A stretch of 64,000 nucleotides of DNA from Leifsonia virtsii (lineage in GTDB: Bacteria; Actinomycetota; Actinomycetes; Actinomycetales; Microbacteriaceae). The notes under the pieces were generated by a model. That model ran no database searches. It was given only the letters and a program-made list of their open reading frames with translations, and was not told where the DNA came from. A program made the position numbers and the translations under genes. Of this stretch, positions 34,082 to 42,573 are shown one piece after another. Each line of letters begins with the position of its first letter. Position 1 is the stretch's first letter. The stretch spans positions 1-64,000 of the forward strand of contig NZ_JAROCB010000007.1 of the NCBI RefSeq assembly GCF_030433675.1, read 5' to 3'.

Positions 34082-35163
34082 ACATCGGAGTCGTCGGGGT
34101 CGGCGTCATCAGCCGCCAGTACTTCGAGCACTTCCCGCAGCTGCCGAACCTGCGGCTGACGGCCGTCGCCGACCTGGATCTGGACCGCGCGTCCGCGGTG
34201 GCCGCCGAGCAGGGCGTCGTCGCCCTCTCCGTCGACGACCTCATCACCGACGAGCGGGTGGATGCGGTGCTCAACCTGACCATCCCGCAGGCCCACGCCG
34301 AGGTCGCCCTGCGCGCGCTCGCCGCGGGCAAGCACGTGTACGGCGAGAAGCCGCTCGCGCTCTCGACCGCGGAGGCGGTTCCCGTGCTGCAGCATGCGGC
34401 CGAGCGCGGTCTGCGGGTCGGCTGCGCGCCCGACACCGTGCTCGGGACGGGCGTGCAGACCGCCCGCGCCCTGCTCGACGACGGACGGATCGGCGACCCG
34501 GTGGCCGCCGCCGTCGCGTGGAGCGCGCCCGGCCACGAGCTGTGGCATCCCGCCCCCGCGTTCTACTACCAGCCCGGAGGCGGGCCGCTGTTCGACATGG
34601 GGCCGTACTACCTGACCAGCCTGGTGCAGTTCTTCGGCCCGGTCGTCCGCGTCTCCGGCGCCACCGGCCGGTCGACCCGGGAGCGTCGGGTCGCGACGGG
34701 CCCGCTCGCCGGCTCCACCATCCCGGTGGACGTGGACACGCACGTCACCGCGATCCTGGAGCACGCCTCCGGCGTCATCTCGACCGTGACCGTGTCGTTC
34801 GAGGTGTGGGCGACGCAGACGCCGAAGTTCGAGGTGTACGGCACAGCGGGCACGATCGCCGTGCCCGACCCGAACATGTTCTCGGACACCGTGCACCTCG
34901 CGACGGCCGACGACCGGGAGTTCCGGGAGGTCGCCCCGTTGGCAGGTTATGCGGACGCCGGCCGCGGCTACGGCCTGGCCGATCTGGCGCGCGCGATCGA
35001 GACGGACCGGCCGCACCGGGCCTCGGGCGAGGTGGCCTTCCACGTGCTCGAGATCATGGAGTCCGTGATCCGTGCGGGGTCGACGCACGCCGTCGTCGAG
35101 CTGACGTCCACGGTGGAGCGACCGGCGCCGGTGCCCGCAGGGGCGCGTCCCGAGACGTGGTGA
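34066..35163 (+). CDS. Gfo/Idh/MocA-family oxidoreductase
   Basis: A 365-residue NAD(P)-dependent oxidoreductase. The Rossmann motif is IGVVGVGVISRQYFEHF, the EKP motif is HVYGEKPLALS, and GPLFDMGPYYLTSLVQFFG is the conserved segment after it. The GTG at 34066 has GAGAGGGGA upstream and overlaps the ThuA gene by 16 bp, showing tight coupling. The pair probably acts on one sugar intermediate. The substrate is unknown. Confidence 0.88.
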   Translation: MGRPLNIGVVGVGVISRQYFEHFPQLPNLRLTAVADLDLDRASAVAAEQGVVALSVDDLITDERVDAVLNLTIPQAHAEVALRALAAGKHVYGEKPLALSTAEAVPVLQHAAERGLRVGCAPDTVLGTGVQTARALLDDGRIGDPVAAAVAWSAPGHELWHPAPAFYYQPGGGPLFDMGPYYLTSLVQFFGPVVRVSGATGRSTRERRVATGPLAGSTIPVDVDTHVTAILEHASGVISTVTVSFEVWATQTPKFEVYGTAGTIAVPDPNMFSDTVHLATADDREFREVAPLAGYADAGRGYGLADLARAIETDRPHRASGEVAFHVLEIMESVIRAGSTHAVVELTSTVERPAPVPAGARPETW

Positions 35164-35197
35164 CGCCCGCCCTCACGACGCACGTTATGGTCATTCC

Positions 35198-36400
35198 ATG
35201 ACCGCATCCGACCTGAGCACGGTGCGCCCGTCGTCGGGCGGAGCCACGGATGCGCTGCGCCGCAGCAACCTGGCGACCGTGCTCGGACTGGTGCACCGCG
35301 ATGGCGCTCTGTCGCGCAGCGACCTGACCCGCCTGACCGGGCTGAACCGGTCGACGGTGGGTGATCTGGTCGCCGAGCTGGCCGGCCTCGGGCTGGTCGA
35401 GGTCGACGAGGCGCCCGGTGGCGGCCGGGCCGGGCGGCCGAGTCCCGTCGTCCGCGCGAGCGACGGGGTCGCGGCGATCGCGGTGAACCCCGAGGTGGAT
35501 GCGGTCATCGTCGGACTCGTCGCGCTCGGCGGCCGCGTGCTGAAGCGGGTCCGGGTGGAGACGGCCTCGGCCCGCTCCGCGGCGGAGACCGTCACGCTGG
35601 CGTCGGCCGGGATCGCGGGCATGCTCGCGGGGGAGACCGGCATCCGTGTCGCCGGCATCGGCGTGGCCGTTCCCGGGCAGGTGCGGCTGTCGGACGGCAT
35701 GGTGCGAGAGGCGACCCACTTCGGCTGGGTGGACGAGCCGCTCGCCGCGATGCTGTCGCAGGCGACCGGCCATCGTGCGTGGGCGGCGAACGCCGCCGTG
35801 CTGGGCCTGCGCGCCGAGAGCGCCTTCGGCGCCGGCCGCGGGGTCGACGACCTGGTGTACATGATCGGCGGCGCCTCGGGCATCGGCGGCGGCGCGGTCG
35901 GCGGAGGTCGGCTGCTGACCGGCGCGGCGGGGTACGCGGGGGAGTTCGGCCACACGCTGGTGCGCACCGACGGCCGGCACTGCTCCTGCGGGTCGTACGG
36001 CTGCCTGGAGGCCGAGGTCACCCAGGAGGAGCTGCTGGCCTCGGTCGGTCTCGCCTCCGCCGACGCGTCCGCCCTCGCCGACCGCCTGGAGGCGACGGGC
36101 GACGCCGACGCGTTGGCGGTGATCGAGCGGGACTACCGGATGCTGCAGATCGCGGCCAGGAACGCCGTGAACGTGTTCAACCCGTCGCTGCTGGTGCTCG
36201 GCGGGTTCCTGGCCGCGCTCTACCGCGGCGCCCGGGCCCACGGAGCTGAAGACCTGCTCGCCGAGGTGGTCCACTCGTCCCGCGAGGGGGTCGTCGTGGC
36301 GGAGGCGGCGCTCGGCACCGACCAGCTGCTCATCGGCGCGGCCGAGCTGGTCTTCTCCGAGCTGATCGCCGACCCGGCGCGCGCTCTCGCCGCCGCCTGA
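35198..36400 (+). CDS. ROK-family transcriptional regulator (XylR/NagC type)
   Basis: A 400-residue ROK repressor. The N-terminal winged helix (about 20-75) contains ALSRSDLTRLTGLNRSTVGDLVAELAGLGLV. The sugar-kinase-like domain follows, with VAGIGVAVPGQV, the GGASGIGGGAVGGG phosphate loop and the zinc motif CSCGSYGCLE. No complete kinase site is needed for regulators of this type. TATGGT lies 6 nt before the ATG (leaderless). It ends the sugar cassette just before the island of unknown genes; xylA and the binding-protein gene at 39252 carry candidate operators. Confidence 0.88.
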   Translation: MTASDLSTVRPSSGGATDALRRSNLATVLGLVHRDGALSRSDLTRLTGLNRSTVGDLVAELAGLGLVEVDEAPGGGRAGRPSPVVRASDGVAAIAVNPEVDAVIVGLVALGGRVLKRVRVETASARSAAETVTLASAGIAGMLAGETGIRVAGIGVAVPGQVRLSDGMVREATHFGWVDEPLAAMLSQATGHRAWAANAAVLGLRAESAFGAGRGVDDLVYMIGGASGIGGGAVGGGRLLTGAAGYAGEFGHTLVRTDGRHCSCGSYGCLEAEVTQEELLASVGLASADASALADRLEATGDADALAVIERDYRMLQIAARNAVNVFNPSLLVLGGFLAALYRGARAHGAEDLLAEVVHSSREGVVVAEAALGTDQLLIGAAELVFSELIADPARALAAA

Positions 36401-36706
36401 CCTGGACCGAGTAGCAACGGCGCCTGAGGGGCGTCTCACTTCCGCCGACGCAGAGGCCAGACAGTTCCACACCGTCGTCGTATTCGAACGTTGAGCAGCA
36501 TATTCGCCAAGGCCGACGGAAGCGCCTTGGGCTGCGTCGTACGCGCTTTCCCGGCCGCACCGCCAGGAGGCGAGCGGATTATGGCGCGGTTCGCACTGCG
36601 GCCAAAGCCCTCGTTGACGAAGCACACGCCCTCGCGCTGTTGACCTACTCGGCTCCGCGAAGCACTTGGCGTGGTCGCAGAAGGGATAGAGCTCTCACGA
36701 GAGTCT
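36401..36706. other. Gene-free stretch after the ROK gene
   Basis: About 300 bp with less strongly biased composition than the flanking genes. Short open frames occur on both strands (for example a 63-codon frame on the minus strand ending at 36436), but none has a Shine-Dalgarno, a recognisable domain or clear codon bias. It could be decayed coding sequence. No hairpin or repeat was recognised. Confidence 0.4.
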
Positions 36707-37216
36707 CTACGGTGTTGGCGTACCAGCGCGAGGTGTCAGCCCGTCTCGCCGTGCTTGTCGGCGCGTGCGTAGCGGTCTTTGGAATATAGTGCGTCCATCT
36801 CGCATCAGGCGTGACTTGGCGCGAAGAAGGTCGCCACGCGCCCACTTCGCAAACATCTCGCGAGTGTCCATATGGAACGCCAGCATTGCTGAGATGTTTG
36901 CGGCGCTGTTCGACCCCGTCGGGTCACCCTCCAAAACCGCGTATCGCAGTCGGTCCGTTCGCCGCTCGATCCAATATGACATCGCCAGAGCAGAGCCGTC
37001 TACCAGCTGGAGGGACACCGGAGGAACCGGACGCTTGACACTTGGCCGCGATGCGACGATCTCGATCACAACCTGCTCGAGGTCCGCGACCACATGCTCC
37101 GCCCACGGCTGTCGCGCTCTTGCAAGGGAGTCCTTCGTCTTCCAGAAACGGCCGATCCAGGCGCCTGCAAACCCCCCAAGGAGCGCGAAGACGCCCGCTA
37201 TCAACGCATCCCACAT
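36707..37216 (-). CDS. Membrane-anchored protein of unknown function
   Basis: A 169-residue protein with one N-terminal membrane helix (MWDALIAGVFALLGGFAGAW, residues 1-20) and a cytosolic part rich in charged residues, with WAEHVVADLEQVVIEIVASRP and YWIERRTDRLRYAVLEGDP. The ATG at 37216 puts the helix at the very start; upstream in-frame starts would place 35 basic residues before it. Codon use is less GC-biased than in neighbouring metabolic genes, suggesting acquisition. The family was not recognised. Confidence 0.55.
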   Translation of the reverse strand: MWDALIAGVFALLGGFAGAWIGRFWKTKDSLARARQPWAEHVVADLEQVVIEIVASRPSVKRPVPPVSLQLVDGSALAMSYWIERRTDRLRYAVLEGDPTGSNSAANISAMLAFHMDTREMFAKWARGDLLRAKSRLMRDGRTIFQRPLRTRRQARRDGLTPRAGTPTP

Positions 37217-37243
37217 GACCCGAATCCTACTGGGGAGCTGTCG

Positions 37244-37450
37244 GTGACCCTGCTCAGCATCAACCGACGACAACATCAGGAGCATTCGTGTCCGCCGCTC
37301 GGCGACGAGCGCCTTGGGCATTTCGACGACGCTGTCTGCGCAAGCTGCCTGCGGCAGGCGGCCGAGAACGGACTCATCCCCGACTGCTTCGCTACGAAGT
37401 TCGACGAGACTCTCGCCTCTACGTCGATGTATTGGCGGGATGCCGCCTAG
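37244..37450 (+). CDS. Small possible protein with a CxxC motif
   Basis: A 68-residue frame starting at GTG with GGGGAG 7 nt upstream. It contains a CASC pair plus two further cysteines (HSCPPLG, PDCFATK), so a small zinc-binding protein is conceivable. It is divergent from the membrane-anchored gene at 36707-37216. Support is modest because the region has several competing short frames. Confidence 0.35.
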   Translation: MTLLSINRRQHQEHSCPPLGDERLGHFDDAVCASCLRQAAENGLIPDCFATKFDETLASTSMYWRDAA

Positions 37451-37500
37451 TCGAGTCGCGCCATCAGCGCGCGGCCTACGTATGCCTTTATGGCACGGCC

Positions 37501-38235
37501 CTACTTGGTGAGTGCTTGTTGGACGATCGGAACTGCTGCCACGATCCCGGCGAGTGCGGCCGCGTCGTAAACGGCCCCACGAGTAGCACTCACGATCTTC
37601 TTGACGACGTCCATGAACACCTGGGCCTTGTCGGCCTCGCCCACGACGCTCAGCTGGGCGGCGATCGCAATTAGCGCCCCGTTTAGTTGGTCGATCGTTG
37701 CCTTCAGCGCCTCCGCGTCGAGCGGGCCGTCGAAGGAAAGCGCGGTAGTCAGCGCGTCTACGAGCGTCATTACGTAAGCCCGCTCCGTGTTTGGAACCGC
37801 AGAGAGCTCCTCGTCTAGGAGCTCTTGCGCCTGCGCCAGGCTGACTCGCAATTCCTCGCGCTGGGTCGAGGACAGGGCCGGAGAGTCGCCCATGAGATCG
37901 AGCACGAGCCCGAAACCCGAGAGCATGGACAGCGCGGCTGAGTCAATTGCGGCCGAACTGCCGTTGAGCCCATTTCCCCAAGGTATGGAATACGAGAACA
38001 CCGCGCGATACCAAGCCGGTACGGCAGCCCGGAATTCCTCCACGTTGCGGTTCTGGGCGTCTAGGGCGGCAATCGCTCGTTCGATCTCCTGCACAAGATT
38101 GACGGCGTGAGCCTGCTTCTGCCAGAAGGGCAGGTCTCCCTGGTGTTCTCCGCCACGGGCGGTCACCGGCGTGTTCCCATTGGAGACATGCCAGCCACTG
38201 AGCAAGGCCGCCAACTCCTGCGCTGGATTCGTCAT
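37501..38235 (-). CDS. Alpha-helical protein of unknown function in the accessory island
   Basis: A 244-residue, mostly helical protein. The N-terminus contains LPFWQKQAHAVNLVQEIERAI, the middle WYRAVFSYSIPWGNGLNG, and the C-terminus ends in the hydrophobic helix AALAGIVAAVPIVQQAL, which might touch the membrane. There is no signal peptide or catalytic motif. Its codon use is less GC-extreme than in the neighbouring metabolic genes. The family was not recognised; a role in phage defence or another accessory function would be guesswork. Confidence 0.65.
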   Translation of the reverse strand: MTNPAQELAALLSGWHVSNGNTPVTARGGEHQGDLPFWQKQAHAVNLVQEIERAIAALDAQNRNVEEFRAAVPAWYRAVFSYSIPWGNGLNGSSAAIDSAALSMLSGFGLVLDLMGDSPALSSTQREELRVSLAQAQELLDEELSAVPNTERAYVMTLVDALTTALSFDGPLDAEALKATIDQLNGALIAIAAQLSVVGEADKAQVFMDVVKKIVSATRGAVYDAAALAGIVAAVPIVQQALTK

Positions 38236-38519
38236 GAGGCGATGCTACTGAACCCGAGGCCCGCGCTCACGCTGAGCAGGCAGGAGACCCACTCGAAGTG
38301 ATCGATCGTGCCGGATCGACCGGTCGGCGACGAATGTGCGTACAGATCGCGGGGGCCCTTGCGGCTGGGAAGCCCCAACGCGGTCGCCAGAGGTATCCAG
38401 CGTCCGCGGCAAGGGCGAAGCGCGCACTTGGAGATGCGTGATTGGACGCCGGCGAAGCTTCGGCGCAAGTCCGGCCGTGGCCGCCGGCGAGGAAGTTGCC
38501 GACCGTGTACGCTCCGGCC
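38236..38519. other. Intergenic stretch in the island
   Basis: A 284-bp gap between two divergently arranged unknown genes. Short frames overlap on both strands without start signals or recognisable products. The 38508-38513 TACGCT lies 6 nt before the next ATG and may be its -10. Confidence 0.35.
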
Positions 38520-38762
38520 ATGCCCAACTCGAATTACGACGTCGCCTATCGCGGTGAAGTCTACGTCGCAACTTACTCTGACGCCCAGCGCCTTATGCGT
38601 CTACAAACGGAGGTGCTCACCGGAGAAGCGCAGCCTCAGGAGTTCACCTTTCGTGAGGGCGGCGTCGAGTGGGAAGTGGCGCGCGAGGTCACTGTGGAGC
38701 TTGGAAGCGGTGACGAGCCGCAGGTCACGCCACAGGAGGTGTACCGTGACGACCAGGCCTGA
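38520..38762 (+). CDS. Small unknown protein of the island
   Basis: An 80-residue acidic protein, probably beta-rich, with NYDVAYRGEVYVATYSDAQR and FTFREGGVEWEVAREVTVEL. TACGCT lies 6 nt before the ATG and no Shine-Dalgarno is visible, matching the leaderless pattern seen elsewhere. The family was not recognised. Confidence 0.55.
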   Translation: MPNSNYDVAYRGEVYVATYSDAQRLMRLQTEVLTGEAQPQEFTFREGGVEWEVAREVTVELGSGDEPQVTPQEVYRDDQA

Positions 38763-39145
38763 TCAACTTCGATAAGTCCCGCTCACGAGACCACCGGAGC
38801 TATTCTGTGGCGTTGAGGTCTTCGGGCGGGAGGTCTCCTCGAACCTCAGGTCGAGGAGTCGAGTGCAGGTTGCAGTGAGCTCGAGCGCAGTGGACTCGCG
38901 TTCGCCACGTGTATGTGCGAAAACGCTGGCGCATCTCAGCGACCACCTAGTACTTCGATGCGTTGCTCCCACCAGCGGCGTGGCTATTCGTTCGCCTGGA
39001 AACGGCGTAAGAGGCGCGCCTGAGTCTTAGTACGTACCCAAGCGGACGTACTGCGGACCGGCCATCTACCTGACGCGGCGATTGTTGTTGCCGAAAACTA
39101 ACCTTCTCGCCGCTCAAACATGCGGTTCTGCATTGAAAAACAAAC
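38763..39145. other. Gene-free stretch upstream of the second sugar operon
   Basis: About 380 bp with relatively AT-rich segments and no convincing coding frame. It contains one perfect 8-bp hairpin (CTCCTCGA 38835-38842, TCGAGGAG 38851-38858), which may terminate transcription of the preceding gene. Nothing else was recognised. Confidence 0.4.
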
Positions 39146-39187
39146 TTGCAATCCGCTCCGGCGTCACTTATGTTGTGTTCGTCAACA
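39146..39187 (+). promoter_or_regulatory. Promoter and putative ROK-type operator of the alpha-xyloside operon
   Basis: TTGCAA (39146-39151) and TATGTT (39169-39174) are spaced exactly 17 bp. TGTTG (39171-39175) and CAACA (39183-39187) form an exact inverted repeat across the -10 and start region, with AAA following the right arm. The TTGTT/AACAA arms recall ROK-family operators and the xylA site. Two ROK genes flank this operon, so one of them may bind here. Confidence 0.5.
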
Positions 39188-39251
39188 AAATGCATCGGAG
39201 TGGCTGCGAGACCTGCAGACGCGCGTCCACTCCACTACAAGGAGGTAACAG

Positions 39252-40562
39252 ATGCGCAAGAAGCACCTCGCGATCGGCGCCGTCCTGGCCGCCGGTGCGC
39301 TGATGCTGGCCGGATGCTCCGGCTCGTCGGGATCGTCGGACGACAGCACCGACGGCAAGGGCAAGACGCTCACCCTGTGGCACTACGAAGGCGAAGACTC
39401 CGCCATGGGCAAGGCCTGGAACGAGGCCATCAAGGAGTTCGAGTCCGAGACCGGCGCCAAGGTCAAGTTCGAGGCGAAGGCCTTCGAGCAGATCCGCTCC
39501 ACCGCCTCGCAGGTGCTCAACTCCAACCAGGCGCCCGACATCCTCGAGTACAACAAGGGCAACGCCACCGCCGGCCTCCTCGCCAGCCAGGGCCTGCTCA
39601 CCAACCTCGACGACGCCGTGAAGAAGTACGGCTGGGACAAGAAGCTCTCCTCCAGCCTCCAGACCACCGCCAAGTACGACGACAAGGGCATCATGGGCTC
39701 CGGTTCCTGGTACGGTGTCCCGAACTACGGCGAGTACGTCGAGGTCTACTACAACAAGGACATGTTCGCGAAGTACGGCGTCGAGGTCCCGAAGACCTTC
39801 GACGACCTGGTCAAGGCGATGCAGACCTTCAAGGACAACGGCGTCACCCCGCTCGCGGAGTCCGCCGCCGAGTACCCGCTCGGCCAGCTCTGGTACCAGC
39901 TCGCGCTCACCAAGGCCGACCGCAAGTGGGTCGACGACTACCAGCTCTACAAGGGCAAGGTGAACTGGCAGGGCAGCGAGCTCTCCTACGCCACCAAGAC
40001 CGTGGACGACTGGGTGCAGAAGGGCTACATCTCCAAGGACGCGTCGGGCCTCAAGGCCGAGGACGCGGGCACCTCGTTCATCGCTGGCAAGTACCCGATC
40101 TTCTTCTCCGGCAGCTGGTGGTACGGCCGGTTCCAGACCGAGATCAAGGACTACCAGTGGGGCACCTTCCTGTTCCCCGGCGCGAAGCTGTCGCCCGGGT
40201 CGGCCGGAAACATGTGGGTCATCCCGGAGAACGCCAAGAACAAGGGCCTCGCGGAGAAGTTCATCGACATCACGATGACGCCGAAGATCCAGGCGATGAT
40301 CGGCAACAACGGCGGCGTCCCCGTGGCGGCGAAGACCAGCGACATCACCGACGAGAAGTCGAAGGAGCTGATCGCGAACTTCAACACGCTCACCGGTGAG
40401 GACGGCATCGCCTTCTACCCCGACTGGCCCACGCCGACCTTCTACGACCAGCTGAACGCCGGCCTGCAGGAGCTTATCAACGGCACGAAGGATCCGGCCG
40501 CCGTCAACAAGGAACTCGGCTCCGAGTACCAGGACGGCGTCGACCAGATCACCAACCAGTAA
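39252..40562 (+). CDS. Sugar ABC transporter substrate-binding lipoprotein
   Basis: A 436-residue extracellular binding protein. The lipoprotein signal peptide ends in ALMLAGC with Cys22 as the lipid anchor, followed by a Ser/Asp linker and LTLWHYEGEDSAMGKAWNEA. A strong AAGGAGG lies 6 nt before the ATG. It feeds two CUT1 permeases and an alpha-xylosidase, so the ligand is probably an alpha-xylosyl oligosaccharide (isoprimeverose or xyloglucan fragments), an inference from context. Confidence 0.92.
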   Translation: MRKKHLAIGAVLAAGALMLAGCSGSSGSSDDSTDGKGKTLTLWHYEGEDSAMGKAWNEAIKEFESETGAKVKFEAKAFEQIRSTASQVLNSNQAPDILEYNKGNATAGLLASQGLLTNLDDAVKKYGWDKKLSSSLQTTAKYDDKGIMGSGSWYGVPNYGEYVEVYYNKDMFAKYGVEVPKTFDDLVKAMQTFKDNGVTPLAESAAEYPLGQLWYQLALTKADRKWVDDYQLYKGKVNWQGSELSYATKTVDDWVQKGYISKDASGLKAEDAGTSFIAGKYPIFFSGSWWYGRFQTEIKDYQWGTFLFPGAKLSPGSAGNMWVIPENAKNKGLAEKFIDITMTPKIQAMIGNNGGVPVAAKTSDITDEKSKELIANFNTLTGEDGIAFYPDWPTPTFYDQLNAGLQELINGTKDPAAVNKELGSEYQDGVDQITNQ

Positions 40563-40581
40563 CCCCACCCCCTTCATCCCT

Positions 40582-40656
40582 CCCCACCATCGCTTCCTCG
40601 AAAAGTCCGGCTCGGCACGGCGTGTCGGCGGATTAACCGAGGAAGCGATGGTGGGG
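40582..40656 (+). repeat. Intra-operon palindrome between binding-protein and permease genes
   Basis: Perfect 19-bp arms (40582-40600 and 40638-40656; CCCCACCATCGCTTCCTCG and complement) flank a 37-nt loop. It starts 20 bp after the binding-protein stop and ends 33 bp before the permease ATG. Such hairpins in sugar-transport operons stop or slow 3' exonucleases and partly terminate, so that binding protein exceeds permease. The arm resembles the right half of the 33285-33351 palindrome. Confidence 0.8.
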
Positions 40657-40689
40657 GGAGGGGTGGAGGACGTGAGAAGGAGAGAACGC

Positions 40690-41658
40690 ATGGTCGACGT
40701 GAGCGTGCGCGCGCCGGGACGGCGCAAGCAGCAGCGACCGGGCAGTGAGGCGCTGGTGCCCGGCCGCGGGCACGGACGGTTCTGGTGGTACCTGCTGCCG
40801 GGGTTCGTGCTGCTGACGGTCATCGTGCTGGTGCCGCTGGTGTGGAACATCTACCTCAGCTTCACCAGCTACCGCGGCATCCGCCCGCCGAAGTTCATCG
40901 GCGTGAACAACTGGGTCCGGCTGTTCGGCGACGACAAGTTCTGGACCTCGTTCGGCAATTCGATCGCCATGGTCGTCGCGATGGTGGTGATCCCGACCGT
41001 GGTCGGCCTCATCCTCGCGGCCATGCTGTTCGACCTGATCGGCAAGAAGTTCGGCGGCAGGATCGCCAGCTTCCTCCGCGCCACCTACTACCTGCCGCAG
41101 ATCCTGCCCGTGGTCATCGCCGCGATCGTCATCGGCTGGATCCTGCGGCCCGACAACGGCGCGCTCAACACCATGCTCGAGACGGTCGGCCTCGGCCAGT
41201 TCGCGCACAACTGGCTGGGCAGCCCGGACACGGCGCTGCTGTCGATCATGGCGGTCATGGTCTGGGTGCAGATCGGCTACCCGGTCGTCATCTTCATGGC
41301 CGCGCTGCAGCGGGTCGACCCCGAGCTGTACGAGGCGGCGGAGCTGGACGGGGCCAACTGGTTCCAGCGGTTCCGCTCGATCACCGTGTCCATCATCCGG
41401 CCGGAGATCTTCGTCGTCACCCTGACCTGCACGATCGCCGCGCTCAAGGTGTTCGGCCCGGTCTACACGTTGACCCGCGGCGGCCCCGGCAACTCGACCA
41501 TGGTGCCGAGCGTCTACTCGTACAGCGAGTTCTTCCAGAGCCAGCAGGTGGGATACGGCGCCACGATCGCGACCGCGCTGACCGTCGTCATCGTCGCCGT
41601 GTCCATCCTCTTCATCGTCGCCCAGAACCGTGCAGAGCGCAGGGAGAACCAGATCTGA
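40690..41658 (+). CDS. Sugar ABC transporter permease, MalF type
   Basis: A 322-residue CUT1 permease. The basic N-terminus is followed by six helices, and the EAA loop is YEAAELDGANWFQRFRSI. AAGGAGAG lies 6 nt before the ATG. Its stop overlaps the next start by one base (TGATG), so the two permeases are translationally coupled. Confidence 0.92.
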   Translation: MVDVSVRAPGRRKQQRPGSEALVPGRGHGRFWWYLLPGFVLLTVIVLVPLVWNIYLSFTSYRGIRPPKFIGVNNWVRLFGDDKFWTSFGNSIAMVVAMVVIPTVVGLILAAMLFDLIGKKFGGRIASFLRATYYLPQILPVVIAAIVIGWILRPDNGALNTMLETVGLGQFAHNWLGSPDTALLSIMAVMVWVQIGYPVVIFMAALQRVDPELYEAAELDGANWFQRFRSITVSIIRPEIFVVTLTCTIAALKVFGPVYTLTRGGPGNSTMVPSVYSYSEFFQSQQVGYGATIATALTVVIVAVSILFIVAQNRAERRENQI

Positions 41659-42554
41659 TGTCGACCACCCTCGAACGTCCGCGCGCCGACGCGCGCCAGG
41701 AGGCGCCCCGGCGGCTGAAGCGGCAGAAGCCGCGCAAGACCGCGACCGACTGGGTCATCCTGGTCGTCGCGATCGTCATCGGGGTCGCGATCGCGTTCCC
41801 GTTCCTGCTCATCCTGCTGAACTCGTTCAAGAGCCCGGCGGACTACAACTCGGGCGGCCCGCTCCAGCTGCCGACCTCGTTCTACACGGACGGGATCGTG
41901 AACTTCTGGAACCGGGTGAACTTCCCCGAGAAGCTGTGGAACTCGTTCTTCATCGCCGGAATGGTCGCGATCCTGTCGGTCGTGCTGTCGGTGCTGAACG
42001 CGTACGCCCTCGGCATCGGCCGGGTGAAGGCGCGGACGTGGATCATCGTCCTCTTCCTGCTCGCGAACATGCTCCCGCAGGAGGCGCTGCTCTACCCGCT
42101 CTACTTCATGTTCAAGCAGGTCGGGCTCTACGACAACGTGTGGGCCGTCATCATCATCTTCACGGTGATCCAGAGCGCCTTCGGCACCTACCTCCTGTCG
42201 AGCGTCTACGGCACCTTCCCGAAGGAGGTGCTGGAGGCCGCGTCGCTCGACGGCGCCGGCCGCTGGCGGATCCTGTGGCGGGTCGTCGTGCCGATCTCGC
42301 GGCCCACCCTGAGCGTGCTGCTCATCTTCTTCTTCATCTGGACGTGGAACGAGTTCCTGATCCCGCTCACCTTCCTGGTGTCGAACGACAACCAGACGGT
42401 GCCCGTGGCGATCAGCGTGCTGCAGGGCGACCGGCTGATGGATGTGACCACCACGTCCGCGTCGGCGCTGCTCGGCCTCATCCCCACGCTCATCTTCTTC
42501 CTCATCTTCCAGCGCACCCTGACCCGCGGCATCACCGCCGGCGCGGTCAAGTAA
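41658..42554 (+). CDS. Sugar ABC transporter permease, MalG type
   Basis: A 298-residue CUT1 permease with a 30-residue basic N-terminus, six helices and the EAA loop LEAASLDGAGRWRILWRVV. It pairs with the upstream MalF-type protein. No ATPase gene is present, so a shared MsiK-like ATPase elsewhere is expected. Confidence 0.92.
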   Translation: MSTTLERPRADARQEAPRRLKRQKPRKTATDWVILVVAIVIGVAIAFPFLLILLNSFKSPADYNSGGPLQLPTSFYTDGIVNFWNRVNFPEKLWNSFFIAGMVAILSVVLSVLNAYALGIGRVKARTWIIVLFLLANMLPQEALLYPLYFMFKQVGLYDNVWAVIIIFTVIQSAFGTYLLSSVYGTFPKEVLEAASLDGAGRWRILWRVVVPISRPTLSVLLIFFFIWTWNEFLIPLTFLVSNDNQTVPVAISVLQGDRLMDVTTTSASALLGLIPTLIFFLIFQRTLTRGITAGAVK

Positions 42555-42573
42555 CCGAAAGCACCCCTCCCGC

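Noticed and set aside
36436-36627. A 63-codon minus-strand frame in the gene-free stretch after the ROK gene
   Set aside because: No Shine-Dalgarno, no -10 at leaderless spacing, no recognisable motif. A transposase remnant was considered but nothing in the sequence supports it.
36401-39251. Integrated plasmid or phage in the island of unknown genes
   Set aside because: No integrase, transposase, replication gene, tRNA target or flanking direct repeat was found.
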